This document shows positions 1-8,363 of a stretch of DNA of 33,645 nucleotides, piece after piece. The notes under the pieces were generated by a model, which was not told the origin of the DNA, did no database searches, and saw only the letters and a program-made list of their open reading frames with translations. Made by a program: the position numbers and the translations under genes. This DNA comes from Bacillota bacterium. Lineage in GTDB: Bacteria > Bacillota > Dethiobacteria > DTU022 > UBA8154. Positions within the stretch are counted from its first letter, which is position 1; each line of letters begins with the position of its first letter. The stretch covers positions 1 through 33,645 of the forward strand of contig JAAYFF010000061.1 of the NCBI GenBank assembly GCA_012728375.1. The letters are read 5' to 3'.

Positions 1-1280
1 AGCAGAGTATGCATCCGCACCAATTCCTGCTCCGAAAAGTTCTCTAATAGTTTCTCTGATTCGAGGGCTTCGCGGATCAGGCGGCCGATAACCGCGTGGG
101 CTTCCCGGAAGGGAATGCCCTTGCGGGCCAAAAAATCAGCTAATTCAGTAGCTACGGAAAAATCGTTTTTAATGCTTTCCTCGATATTCTCCTTGCGCAG
201 CTTCATGCTCCGGAGCAGATCGTTATAGAGCAAAAGTATATTTTTAATGGTATCTACCGTATCAAAGAGGGGTTCCTTATCCTCTTGCATATCCTTGTTA
301 TAGGCCAGCGGAAGACCCTTAAAAACTACCAGCAAGGCCATTAGGTTTCCGTAAACCCTGCCGGTTTTTCCCCTGACCAGCTCGGGGATATCAGGATTTT
401 TTTTCTGGGGCATCATGCTGCTTCCCGTTGTAAACGCGTCCCCCAGTTCAATAAAGGAAAATTCCCGGGAGGACCAGAGCACCAGCTCTTCGCTTAAACG
501 GCTGAGATGCATCATCAGCAGGGAGGAACTGTATAAAAAATCAAGAACAAAATCCCGATCGCTAACCGCGTCCAGGCTGTTTTCGTAAAGGCTGCCAAAG
601 CCCAGCAGGCCGGCTACCTCCTCCCGGTCAATGGGAAAGCTTGTTCCGCTCAGGGCTCCGGCTCCCAGAGGCATCATATCGGCATGCCGGAAGGTTTCCA
701 TGAACCGCTCCCGGTCTCTCTGAAGCATCCAAAAGTAAGCCATCAGATGGTGGGAAAAGAGGACGGGCTGAGCCCTCTGCAGATGGGTATAACCCGGGAA
801 AATAACATCGAGATACTTTTTTGCCAGTTCCAGTAGGGTCTTCTGCAAAAGAAGGATGGAATTTCCCACATCCAAAGCCTCTTTTTTCACATAAAGATGC
901 ATATCCAGGGCAACCTGATCATTGCGGCTGCGCGCGGTATGCAGTTTTCCGCCCAAAGGCCCGATTTTCTCCGTTAACTTTCTCTCAATATTCATATGAA
1001 TATCTTCCAGGGAAGGATCAAAAGAAAACCTACCCGCAATAATCTCTGCTTCAATTTCCCGCAGGCCTTCAATAATCTTTTCCCCTTCCGAGGAAGTAAT
1101 AATGCCGGTTTTTACCAGCATGGCACAATGGGCAATGCTTCCCTGTATATCCTCCTTCGCCAGGCGCCTGTCGAAGTTTATGGAAGCGGTAAAAGCCTCG
1201 GCTTTTTTATCCAGAGGTTCCCTGAACCGGCCTCCCCATGGTTTTTCCTGCTTGCCGCCGGTTAATCCGTTTCCCTTCAT
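1..1280 (-). CDS. argH: argininosuccinate lyase (C-terminus beyond the left edge)
   Basis: Last enzyme of arginine synthesis; it splits argininosuccinate into arginine and fumarate in the cytoplasm. The reverse-strand frame is open from an ATG at 1280 to the window edge (426 codons), so roughly the last 30-40 residues of a usual 460-residue protein are missing. The fumarase/aspartase-superfamily signature GSSMMPQKKNPD is present, as are the earlier conserved stretches HTARSRNDQ and GYTHLQRAQP. The start is supported by a GAAAGGT ribosome-binding site and by a gap of only 2 nt to the argG stop codon, so the two are almost certainly co-translated. It is the last visible gene of the arg operon; what follows is not in the window. 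Confidence 0.96.
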   Translation of the reverse strand, partial: MKGNGLTGGKQEKPWGGRFREPLDKKAEAFTASINFDRRLAKEDIQGSIAHCAMLVKTGIITSSEGEKIIEGLREIEAEIIAGRFSFDPSLEDIHMNIERKLTEKIGPLGGKLHTARSRNDQVALDMHLYVKKEALDVGNSILLLQKTLLELAKKYLDVIFPGYTHLQRAQPVLFSHHLMAYFWMLQRDRERFMETFRHADMMPLGAGALSGTSFPIDREEVAGLLGFGSLYENSLDAVSDRDFVLDFLYSSSLLMMHLSRLSEELVLWSSREFSFIELGDAFTTGSSMMPQKKNPDIPELVRGKTGRVYGNLMALLVVFKGLPLAYNKDMQEDKEPLFDTVDTIKNILLLYNDLLRSMKLRKENIEESIKNDFSVATELADFLARKGIPFREAHAVIGRLIREALESEKLLENFSEQELVRMHTL

Positions 1281-1282
1281 GT

Positions 1283-2506
1283 TTACTTACCTTTCTTTAA
1301 TTCATCTTTCCAGGTCTGGCGCAACATCCCCTCAACCTTTAACGGCAAGCCGAAAAGGTTAATAAAACCTTCGGCGTCTTTTTGGTTATATAGATCATCC
1401 TCATCAAAAGTTGCCAGTTCAGGATGATAAAGAGTAAACGGCGAGCTTTTGCTTACCACGGTCATATTGCCTTTGTACAGTTTCACCTCCACATCTCCGC
1501 TCACCGTCTCCTGGGTGCTCTTGATAAAGGCATCAAGGGCCCGGCGCAGCGGGGTGTACCAGAGGCCGTAATAGACCACCTCCGCATATTTTGCGGCCAC
1601 AATTTCTTTAAAATGCATCGTCTCACGGTCAATGGTGAGCTGTTCAAGCTCTTTGTGGGCAAAATAAAGCAGCGTCCCGCCGGGAGTTTCATAAACACCC
1701 CTGGATTTCATCCCCACCAGACGGTTTTCCACCAGGTCCGCCCGGCCGATGGCATTTTCTCCGGCAATTTTGTTAAGAGCTTCCATAAGCTCAACGCTGC
1801 CCATGGATTGGCCGTTCAGGGCAACGGGAACGCCCTTTTCAAAGGAAATTTTTATATAAGACGGCTTGTCGGGTGCTTCTTCCGGAGAACGAGTCAGCAA
1901 AAACATATCTTTGGGGGGTTCATTGGTCGGATCTTCCAGAATACCTCCCTCGTAGCTGATATGCCAGAGATTGCGATCCATACTGTAAGGTTTCTCCACA
2001 GTTACAGGGATAGGTATGCCGGCTTTTTCTGCATAAGCAATGGCATCTTTTCTTGAACGGATATTCCAGATACGCCAGGGGGCAATAATTTTTAAATGGG
2101 GCGCCAGGGCCTTCACCGTCAGCTCAAAACGCACCTGGTCGTTTCCTTTTCCGGTTGCTCCGTGGGCAACGGCCTCAGCACCTTCCTGCAGGGCAATCTG
2201 CACCATCGCCCGGGCGATAATGGGCCTGGCAATCGCGGTTCCATTGTAATATCTGCCCTCGTAAAGGGCCCCTGATTGGAGCATGGGAAAGGCAAATTGT
2301 TCCAAAAATTCTTTCCTCAAATCTTCAATATATATTTTACTGGCCCCGGTGGCCAGGGCTTTTTCCTCCAAGCCGTCCAGCTCGCCGCTTCCCTGCCCTA
2401 CGTCCGCAGCAAAAGCGATAACTTCGTAGCCGTACTCCTCCTTAAGCCACTTGACGATAATGGAGGTATCCACCCCTCCCGAATAAGCCAAGACTACTTT
2501 AGCCAT
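1283..2506 (-). CDS. argG: argininosuccinate synthase
   Basis: Joins citrulline and aspartate, using ATP, to give argininosuccinate. The 407-residue protein has normal family length. The N-terminal nucleotide-binding loop AYSGGVDTS (residues 7-15) is the N-type ATP-pyrophosphatase P-loop. Further conserved blocks are [10 protein letters not shown] and the region around [14 protein letters not shown]. It lies 39 nt downstream of argF and 2 nt upstream of argH, in the same direction, so argG and argH form the end of the arginine operon. There is no promoter-like sequence in the short gap, so expression should depend on the T-box promoter upstream of argC. Confidence 0.97.
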   Translation of the reverse strand: MAKVVLAYSGGVDTSIIVKWLKEEYGYEVIAFAADVGQGSGELDGLEEKALATGASKIYIEDLRKEFLEQFAFPMLQSGALYEGRYYNGTAIARPIIARAMVQIALQEGAEAVAHGATGKGNDQVRFELTVKALAPHLKIIAPWRIWNIRSRKDAIAYAEKAGIPIPVTVEKPYSMDRNLWHISYEGGILEDPTNEPPKDMFLLTRSPEEAPDKPSYIKISFEKGVPVALNGQSMGSVELMEALNKIAGENAIGRADLVENRLVGMKSRGVYETPGGTLLYFAHKELEQLTIDRETMHFKEIVAAKYAEVVYYGLWYTPLRRALDAFIKSTQETVSGDVEVKLYKGNMTVVSKSSPFTLYHPELATFDEDDLYNQKDAEGFINLFGLPLKVEGMLRQTWKDELKKGK

Positions 2507-2545
2507 CCAGATCTCACCCTTTCCAAATTTTCTTGCCGGCCGCGG

Positions 2546-3511
2546 CTACTTGCCCATAAGTAGCGCCATTAAACCTTTTTGAGCGTGAAGACGATTCTCT
2601 GCCTGATCCAGAACGATGGAACGCTCACCGTCTATGACCTCAGCAGCAATCTCTTCGCCACGATAAGCGGGAAGGCAGTGCATAACTACCGCACCGGGAG
2701 CTGCCGCTTCCACGAGATTGCTATTTACCTGGTAGGGACTGAAAAGCTTTTTGCGCTCTTGCTTTTCTTTCTCCTGACCCATGCTGGCCCAGACATCTGT
2801 ATAGATCACTTGGGCATTTTTCACCGCCTCTACGGGATCAGCGGTTATGACAATGCGGCTTCCTGATTTCAAAGCATTGGCACGGGCTTTCTCTTCAATC
2901 TGTGCGTTTGGCCGGTACTTTTCCGGGGTCGCGACGGCAATGTCAAGACCCATTTTGGAGCAGCCGATCAGCAAAGAATGAGCCACATTATTACCATCCC
3001 CCAGATAAGCTACCTTTACTCCTTTCAGCCCCCCGAACTTTTCTTCGATGGTCATCAGGTCGGCCAGCACCTGGCAGGGATGTAAAAGATCCGTCAGACC
3101 GTTAATGACCGGTACAGATGCAAAAGCAGCCAGCTCCTCCACTTCTTTGTGATCAAATGTGCGAATCATAATCCCGTCAACATAACGGGAAAGGACGGCA
3201 GCAGTATCCTTGATCGGTTCACCCCTTCCCATTTGCAGCTCCTGGCTGCTGAGAAAAAGGGCAAAGCCTCCCAGTTGCCACATCCCCACTTCAAAGGATA
3301 CCCTTGTCCTGGTAGAAGGCTTCTGAAAAATCATGGCCAGGGTTTTACCCGCGAGCAACGGGTGGGCTTCACCTTTTTTTTGTTTCTCTTTCAGTCTCGC
3401 TGCCAAATCCAGTATAGCCTTGATCTCCTCAGCTGTAAAATCCTGCAGAGTTAAACAGTGGCGCCCGTACAAGCTAGTCAACACGATCCCCCCATTCAAA
3501 AAAAGATCCAT
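2546..3511 (-). CDS. argF: ornithine carbamoyltransferase
   Basis: Transfers the carbamoyl group from carbamoyl phosphate to ornithine, giving citrulline. Carbamoyl-phosphate binding motif STRTR is at residues 66-70, HPCQ at 144-147 and the ornithine-site HCLP at 278-281, all intact. The ATG at 3511 overlaps the argD stop codon by one base (TAATG), which suggests translational coupling. An alternative GTG start at 3484 sits just after a G-rich stretch and would remove nine residues that are not typical of the family, so the true start is uncertain between these two. No carbamoyl-phosphate synthetase gene is in the window. Confidence 0.96.
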   Translation of the reverse strand: MDLFLNGGIVLTSLYGRHCLTLQDFTAEEIKAILDLAARLKEKQKKGEAHPLLAGKTLAMIFQKPSTRTRVSFEVGMWQLGGFALFLSSQELQMGRGEPIKDTAAVLSRYVDGIMIRTFDHKEVEELAAFASVPVINGLTDLLHPCQVLADLMTIEEKFGGLKGVKVAYLGDGNNVAHSLLIGCSKMGLDIAVATPEKYRPNAQIEEKARANALKSGSRIVITADPVEAVKNAQVIYTDVWASMGQEKEKQERKKLFSPYQVNSNLVEAAAPGAVVMHCLPAYRGEEIAAEVIDGERSIVLDQAENRLHAQKGLMALLMGK

Positions 3512-4710
3512 TACTCGTCTTTTTCATCTTTCAGGACATCCTCCAGAATCTCCACGGCGGCTTGCAGCTCCTTTTCTGCCACGTTGAGAGGAGGCAGAAG
3601 GCGCAGGACCGCCTCCCCGATGCAATTAACGAGCAGGCCCCGCTCCTGGCAAAGCCGCTGCAACTGTCTGGCTTTGCTGCCTACTTCAATTCCAATGATA
3701 AGGCCCATGCCGCGGATCTCCTTAATTAGACGGGGAAAGAGCTTTTGCAGCCGCTTAAGTTCGTTTATTAAAAAGGTACCTTTTTGCTGCACCAGGTCTA
3801 AAAATCCGTCTTGCAAAAGAGTTTTTACAACAGCGGCAGCAGCAGCGCAGGCCACCGGATTGCCGCCAAAAGTCGAGGCATGATCGCCCGGGGAAAAACC
3901 TTTTGATACTTCCTCGGAACAAAGCATGGCTCCAATGGGCAGCCCTCCACCCAGGGCCTTGGCCAGGGTAAAAATATCGGGAACAACATCATAATGCTCA
4001 AAAGCAAATAATTTACCGGTCCGCCCCATTCCGCACTGAACTTCATCAAAAATCAGCAAAAGTTTATTTTCATCGCAGAGACGGCGGAGCCCCCGCAGGA
4101 AATCCTCCGTAGCAACATGAATTCCTCCTTCACCCTGGACAGGTTCGACCATCACGGCACAGGTATAAGGGCTGACTTGGGAACGGAAAGAATCCACATC
4201 ATTAAAGCGGGCATACCTGAAACCAGGAACAAGAGGCTCAAAGCCGCGGTGAAATTTTTCCTGCCCCGTTGCGGTAACTGTAGCCAGAGTGCGGCCGTGG
4301 AAAGAATTCAGCGCGGTAATGATTTCAAATCGCTCCTCACCAACGTACAGCTTGCTATATTTGCGCGCCAGCTTGATGGCTGCTTCATTGGCTTCCGCAC
4401 CGCTGTTGGCAAAAAAAACTTTTCCGGCAGGGGAATTGTTTACCAGCAACCGGGCCAGTTCAATCTGGGGTTCAGTGTAGTATAAATTGGAAGTATGGAT
4501 AATTGTTTCCAACTGGCGGCGGGCAGCCTCTATCACTGGCGGGTAGCAGTGCCCCAAGGCGTTAACCGCCAGCCCGCCGACAAAATCCAGATATTCCCTG
4601 CCTTTTTCATCCCAAGCGCGGGTTCCTTTCCCCCTAACGAGCAAGGGGGTTGCCTCCCGCTGCCGGTTATAAGTATTGATGATATATTTGCGTTCTTCCT
4701 CCTGCAGCAT
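3511..4710 (-). CDS. argD: acetylornithine aminotransferase
   Basis: Class III, PLP-dependent aminotransferase that makes N-acetylornithine from N-acetylglutamate semialdehyde. From the chosen ATG the protein has 399 residues. The PLP lysine is K251 in TLAKALGGG, and the conserved aspartate lies in FDEVQCGMGRTG (D222). The frame stays open to an upstream ATG at 4818, but that start would add 36 atypical residues inside the end of argB. The ATG at 4710 has an excellent GGAGGGGG site just upstream and begins with a family-like sequence. The gene is 13 nt downstream of argB and overlaps argF by one base. It could also serve as succinyldiaminopimelate aminotransferase, as some ArgD proteins do. 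Confidence 0.95.
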   Translation of the reverse strand: MLQEEERKYIINTYNRQREATPLLVRGKGTRAWDEKGREYLDFVGGLAVNALGHCYPPVIEAARRQLETIIHTSNLYYTEPQIELARLLVNNSPAGKVFFANSGAEANEAAIKLARKYSKLYVGEERFEIITALNSFHGRTLATVTATGQEKFHRGFEPLVPGFRYARFNDVDSFRSQVSPYTCAVMVEPVQGEGGIHVATEDFLRGLRRLCDENKLLLIFDEVQCGMGRTGKLFAFEHYDVVPDIFTLAKALGGGLPIGAMLCSEEVSKGFSPGDHASTFGGNPVACAAAAAVVKTLLQDGFLDLVQQKGTFLINELKRLQKLFPRLIKEIRGMGLIIGIEVGSKARQLQRLCQERGLLVNCIGEAVLRLLPPLNVAEKELQAAVEILEDVLKDEKDE

Positions 4711-4723
4711 CTTCCCCCTCCAA

Positions 4724-5623
4724 TTATAAAACCATTGTGCCGATCCCTTCATCCGTAAAAATCTCCAGAAGAAGGGAATGGCTGACACGGCCGTCGATAA
4801 TATGCGTCCGGCGGACATTGTTATTCAGTGCCTTGATACAGGCCTCCACTTTGGGGATCATTCCGGAGGAAATTTCTCCGGAAATAATCATTTCACGGGC
4901 TTTCTGGCGGTGAAGAGAAGAAATCAGGACGGTTTTATCCCCCTGCCGCGCGGAAATACCCTCCACATCGGTTAGGATGATTAACTTTTCTGCCCGGAGA
5001 GCAGCAGCAAGTTCGCCGGCGACATGGTCTGCATTGATATTTAACCCCTCCCCATCCGGACTTACTCCGATGGAGGAGATAATGGGGATATAATCATGCT
5101 GGCTCAAAGTATGGATAACTTCCGGGTTTACCCTGATAAGATCTCCCACATAACCCAGATCGACAAACCTTTCCTCCCCATCCTGGAAAACCCTGGCCGG
5201 CGGCATCTTCTGGGCAACCAGCAAATTGCTGTCTTTACCGTTTAACCCTACACCTTTGCCCCCGTGCCGGTTCACCAGTTTTACCAATTCCGTATTTACT
5301 TTGCCTATCAGGACCATCTCTGCGAGTTCCATTGTCTCCTTATCGGTAACCCGCAATCCCCCGACAAAATTGGCTTTTTTCCCGAAGCGTTCCCCCATTT
5401 CCGTAATCTCTTTACCCCCGCCGTGGACAACGATGGGATTTATGCCGATAAATTTTAGCAGGACAATATCCTGGGCAACGGAATTTTTTAAACTGTCGCT
5501 GACCATTGCCTGCCCGCCATATTTAATAACAAAGGTTTTACCGGCAAAATTCCGGATATAAGGAAGCGCTTCAATCAGGATGTCCGCTTTGGCTATAAGT
5601 TCACCCATACCTTTTTTTAACAT
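4724..5623 (-). CDS. argB: acetylglutamate kinase
   Basis: Amino-acid-kinase-fold enzyme that phosphorylates N-acetylglutamate. The 299-residue form starts at the ATG at 5623, which has an AGAGGTGG site; an in-frame ATG at 5671 would overlap argJ and lacks such a site. Visible motifs are FVIKYGGQAM and HGGGKEITEM for substrate and phosphate binding, and the C-terminal nucleotide region ILTDVEGI. The extra N-terminal helix (about residues 5-20) before the kinase core is the element that in other bacteria accompanies arginine feedback inhibition. Together with ArgJ recycling, this suggests that this step is the regulated one (inference). Confidence 0.96.
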   Translation of the reverse strand: MLKKGMGELIAKADILIEALPYIRNFAGKTFVIKYGGQAMVSDSLKNSVAQDIVLLKFIGINPIVVHGGGKEITEMGERFGKKANFVGGLRVTDKETMELAEMVLIGKVNTELVKLVNRHGGKGVGLNGKDSNLLVAQKMPPARVFQDGEERFVDLGYVGDLIRVNPEVIHTLSQHDYIPIISSIGVSPDGEGLNINADHVAGELAAALRAEKLIILTDVEGISARQGDKTVLISSLHRQKAREMIISGEISSGMIPKVEACIKALNNNVRRTHIIDGRVSHSLLLEIFTDEGIGTMVL

Positions 5624-5633
5624 TTTACCACCT

Positions 5634-6851
5634 CTAGCTCCTGTAAGAGCTGTTAATCTTAATATAATCATAGCTCAGGTCGCATCCCCAGGCAACGAGT
5701 TCCTCCCCGCCCATGTGCAGGTGAATCAAAACCGGGATCTCCTGCTCCTGTAAAATCTTCGCGGCCTTAACCTCGTCAAAGGGAAGCCCCCGGCCTGCTG
5801 CTGCAACCTGGAGATCGCCAAGAAATATATCCACCAGATGGGGCTCAAAATCAACCCCGGAATATCCCATTGCCGTAATAATGCGCCCCCAGTTGGCATC
5901 TTCGCCGAAAAAGGCCGTTTTAACGAGGGCAGAATTTAAAACGGCCCGGGCAAGTTTCCTGGCAGAATCATAATCAAGCGCTCCCCGCACTGTTAAACGG
6001 ATCACTTTACTGGCCCCTTCGCCATCCTTAACCAACTGGACGGCAAGATCGCGGCAGAGATGGTGAAGTCCCCGGCAGAATGCTTCTTTGGAAGCAGTGT
6101 CTTCTTCAGGCAACGGTTTCTTGCCGGCACAAGAAAAAAGGAGGGCCATGTCATTGGTAGAAGTGTCGCCGTCAACGGTGATTACGTTAAACGAGCGCTT
6201 AACGGCTTCCCGGAGGGCCCCTTGCAGGAAGCCTTGTTCCAGCTCAAGGTCGGTAAAAAGAAAGACCAGCATGGTGGCCATATCAGGGCAGATCATCCCC
6301 GCTCCCTTGGCCATTCCGGCAATCTTGAAAGAAAGCTGCTCTTTTCCCTCGACAACGACCCTATAGGCACTTTCTTTGGGAAAAGTGTCCGTTGTCATAA
6401 TCGCACGGGCTGCGTCCCCGCCGCCTGAGGGAGACAAAAGGGAGGCAGCCTTTTTTATCCCCGCGGCAATCTTTTCCATGGGGAGATACTGGCCAATCAC
6501 TCCCGTTGATGAGACCAAAACCTCCTCCGCCTTCACGCCCAGACAATCTGCAGCGATTTGTGCCGTCGCCAAGGCGTCCTGCAAACCCTGTTCACCTGTA
6601 CAGGCATTTGCATTTCCACTGTTGACAACCAAAGCTCTGACCGGGTTCTTGAGATGTTTTTCCGTAATCAGCAGCGGGGCTGCTTTAAATTTATTAGTAG
6701 TAAAAACTCCGGCGCAGACAGCAGGGCGGGTAAAATAAATAAGCGCCAGATCGTCCAAATTGTTTTTTTTAATTCCACAGCTTACTCCCGCGGCATGTAT
6801 GCCCGGGACAGAGGTAATATTGCCCTCAATTTTTTCCAGATTTATTTTCAT
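5634..6851 (-). CDS. argJ: bifunctional glutamate N-acetyltransferase / N-acetylglutamate synthase
   Basis: Moves the acetyl group from N-acetylornithine back to glutamate, so the pathway recycles acetyl groups. Some members also use acetyl-CoA for the first step. The 405-residue precursor carries the self-cleavage motif MATML at residues 191-195, with T193 as the expected new N-terminal nucleophile of the beta chain. The family is made as one chain and cut between A192 and T193. The gene sits 29 nt after argC and 10 nt before argB. With no argA or argE in the window, ArgJ is the expected source of both activities, although mono- versus bifunctionality cannot be read from sequence alone. Confidence 0.95.
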   Translation of the reverse strand: MKINLEKIEGNITSVPGIHAAGVSCGIKKNNLDDLALIYFTRPAVCAGVFTTNKFKAAPLLITEKHLKNPVRALVVNSGNANACTGEQGLQDALATAQIAADCLGVKAEEVLVSSTGVIGQYLPMEKIAAGIKKAASLLSPSGGGDAARAIMTTDTFPKESAYRVVVEGKEQLSFKIAGMAKGAGMICPDMATMLVFLFTDLELEQGFLQGALREAVKRSFNVITVDGDTSTNDMALLFSCAGKKPLPEEDTASKEAFCRGLHHLCRDLAVQLVKDGEGASKVIRLTVRGALDYDSARKLARAVLNSALVKTAFFGEDANWGRIITAMGYSGVDFEPHLVDIFLGDLQVAAAGRGLPFDEVKAAKILQEQEIPVLIHLHMGGEELVAWGCDLSYDYIKINSSYRS

Positions 6852-6880
6852 CGCCTTCGCGCCACCTTTTTGCTCTCAAC

Positions 6881-7918
6881 TTAAGGTCTTAGGGGAACCG
6901 CTTCCAAACCCGCTTCCTCGGGGAGCCCAAGCATTAAATTCATATTCTGGATTGCCTGTCCGGCAGCCCCTTTAACAAGATTGTCAATAGCTGAAAGAAC
7001 GATAAGCCTGCCGGTTCTTTGATCCCACTGCAAAGCCACATCACAATAATTGCTGCCATAAACGTTCCTGGTCTCCGGGAACATGGAAGGGGGCAACAGC
7101 CGAACGAATTTTTCCCCATCGTAAAATTCCCTGTAAAGGTTCACTATTTCTTCGTACGACAAATTGTCTTTTATTTTCAGATACATGGTGCTGAGAATTC
7201 CCCTGATCATCGGAACGAGGTGGGGGACAAAGGTAAAGTTAAATTCTTGCCCAAACAATTTCCCCAGTTCCTGTTCCATTTCCGGGGTATGCTGGTGGCG
7301 AGCCACTTTATAAGCGCGAAAGTTCTCCGCACATTCAGGAAAATGCAACCCCTGATTGGGGACCTTTCCTGCTCCCGATGTGCCGGACTTGGAGTCCACC
7401 ACAAGGGTTCCGGGTTCCAGAAGTTTTCGTGCAGCAAGGGGAGCCAGCCCCAGAATCACCGACGTGGGATAGCACCCGGGATTGGCCACCAAGACAGCCT
7501 CTTTAATCTCTTTCCTGTAAAGCTCCGGAAGGCCGTAAACGGCTTTTTCCAAGAGATGGGAGGCCGTGTGCTCCCTGCCATACCATTCCCGGTAGAGGTT
7601 TTCTTCAGTTAAACGAAAGTCTGCGCTCAGGTCAACAACCTTAAGGCCTGCGGTGTAGAGCTGGGAAACAATATCCATTGACTGGCCATGCGGAAGCGCG
7701 GAAAAAAACAAATCCGCTTTTTCAGCCGCTTCGTCAAGGGAAAATGAACTTAATTTCAAATCCGTGATCCCTCGGAAGTGGGGATGGACTTGGTCAAGGG
7801 ACTGGCCTGCAAAAGAATGGGAAGTAACGTACGTAACCTTGACTTCGGGATGGGCCAAAAGCAACCGTAAAAGTTCATTTCCTGTGTAGCCTGTAACGCC
7901 GATAATCCCCACGCGCAT
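6881..7918 (-). CDS. argC: N-acetyl-gamma-glutamyl-phosphate reductase
   Basis: NADPH-dependent reduction of N-acetylglutamyl phosphate to the semialdehyde. The 345-residue protein has the N-terminal dinucleotide-binding loop GVTGYTGNE (residues 7-15) and the catalytic cysteine C149 in NPGCYPTS. It is the first gene of the arg operon. The ATG at 7918 is preceded by AGGGGGG at good spacing, directly after the T-box leader, so argC is the gene immediately controlled by that riboswitch. Confidence 0.96.
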   Translation of the reverse strand: MRVGIIGVTGYTGNELLRLLLAHPEVKVTYVTSHSFAGQSLDQVHPHFRGITDLKLSSFSLDEAAEKADLFFSALPHGQSMDIVSQLYTAGLKVVDLSADFRLTEENLYREWYGREHTASHLLEKAVYGLPELYRKEIKEAVLVANPGCYPTSVILGLAPLAARKLLEPGTLVVDSKSGTSGAGKVPNQGLHFPECAENFRAYKVARHQHTPEMEQELGKLFGQEFNFTFVPHLVPMIRGILSTMYLKIKDNLSYEEIVNLYREFYDGEKFVRLLPPSMFPETRNVYGSNYCDVALQWDQRTGRLIVLSAIDNLVKGAAGQAIQNMNLMLGLPEEAGLEAVPLRP

Positions 7919-7929
7919 TTTAAATCCCC

Positions 7930-8288
7930 CCTAAAATCAAGAGAGCCCCTCTTCCCCAAAAGGACGAGAGGCTTATCTCGCGGTACCACCTTTTTTGGCC
8001 TCAGCAGAGGCCCTCCTCATGCCTTTGCACCGGGACGGATTAACCGAATCCCGGTATAAAAAGGACAGGAACCCAGTAACGCGGGTTAAACGGAGAGTCT
8101 ACACGTAGAAAGAAGCCTACCCCATTTTTTCCTTTTTTCGGAGAAAACAGGGCTACATTTTCTTTGCTATTTCAACTCACACCTCCGGGGTGCGCTTCAA
8201 AACGGTTCAGGTACCGGGCTTCCACCCTCCCCGGCTCTCTTTGCACCGTTCCCGCTTCTACTCTCCCCTTCAACGGCCGGGTTTATTT
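7930..8288 (-). ncRNA. T-box leader, arginine-specific, upstream of the arg operon
   Basis: Reading the minus strand, the leader holds a stem I with a GGGG/CCCC base, an AGAGTAG loop-E-like 5' side and, opposite it, the arginine codon CGC followed by A (8194-8191) as specifier. Further on come an ACCGGGA/TCCCGGT stem III (8029-8055), a small perfect hairpin GGCCTC/GAGGCC (7997-8012), and the T-box itself, AAAAAAGGTGGTACCGCG (7996-7979). A terminator-like stem, CCTCTCGTCC paired with GGGGAAGAGG, follows. The bulge sequence TGGT can pair with an ACCA tRNA end, which both tRNA-Arg genes in this window have. Uncharged tRNA-Arg should therefore stabilise the antiterminator and switch on argCJBDFGH. 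Confidence 0.92.
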
Positions 8289-8294
8289 TTTTCT

Positions 8295-8323
8295 ATATTA
8301 ACACCGGTAAAACGAAAAGTCAA
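8295..8323 (-). promoter_or_regulatory. sigma-A promoter of the arg operon
   Basis: On the minus strand a -35 box TTGACT (8323-8318) and a -10 box TAATAT (8300-8295) are separated by exactly 17 nt. Transcription should start near 8288, just before the T-box leader. The promoter begins 41 nt after the end of the upstream carboxyltransferase gene, so arg transcription is independent of it, although I see no terminator between them and read-through is possible. Confidence 0.85.
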
Positions 8324-8363
8324 TAATTTTGCCGTAGAATACTGCTACAAAAAATTGCGGAAA

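Noticed and set aside
1424-2056. Plus-strand frame of 210 codons opposite argG
   Set aside because: It is antisense to the strongly conserved argG and has no start signal.
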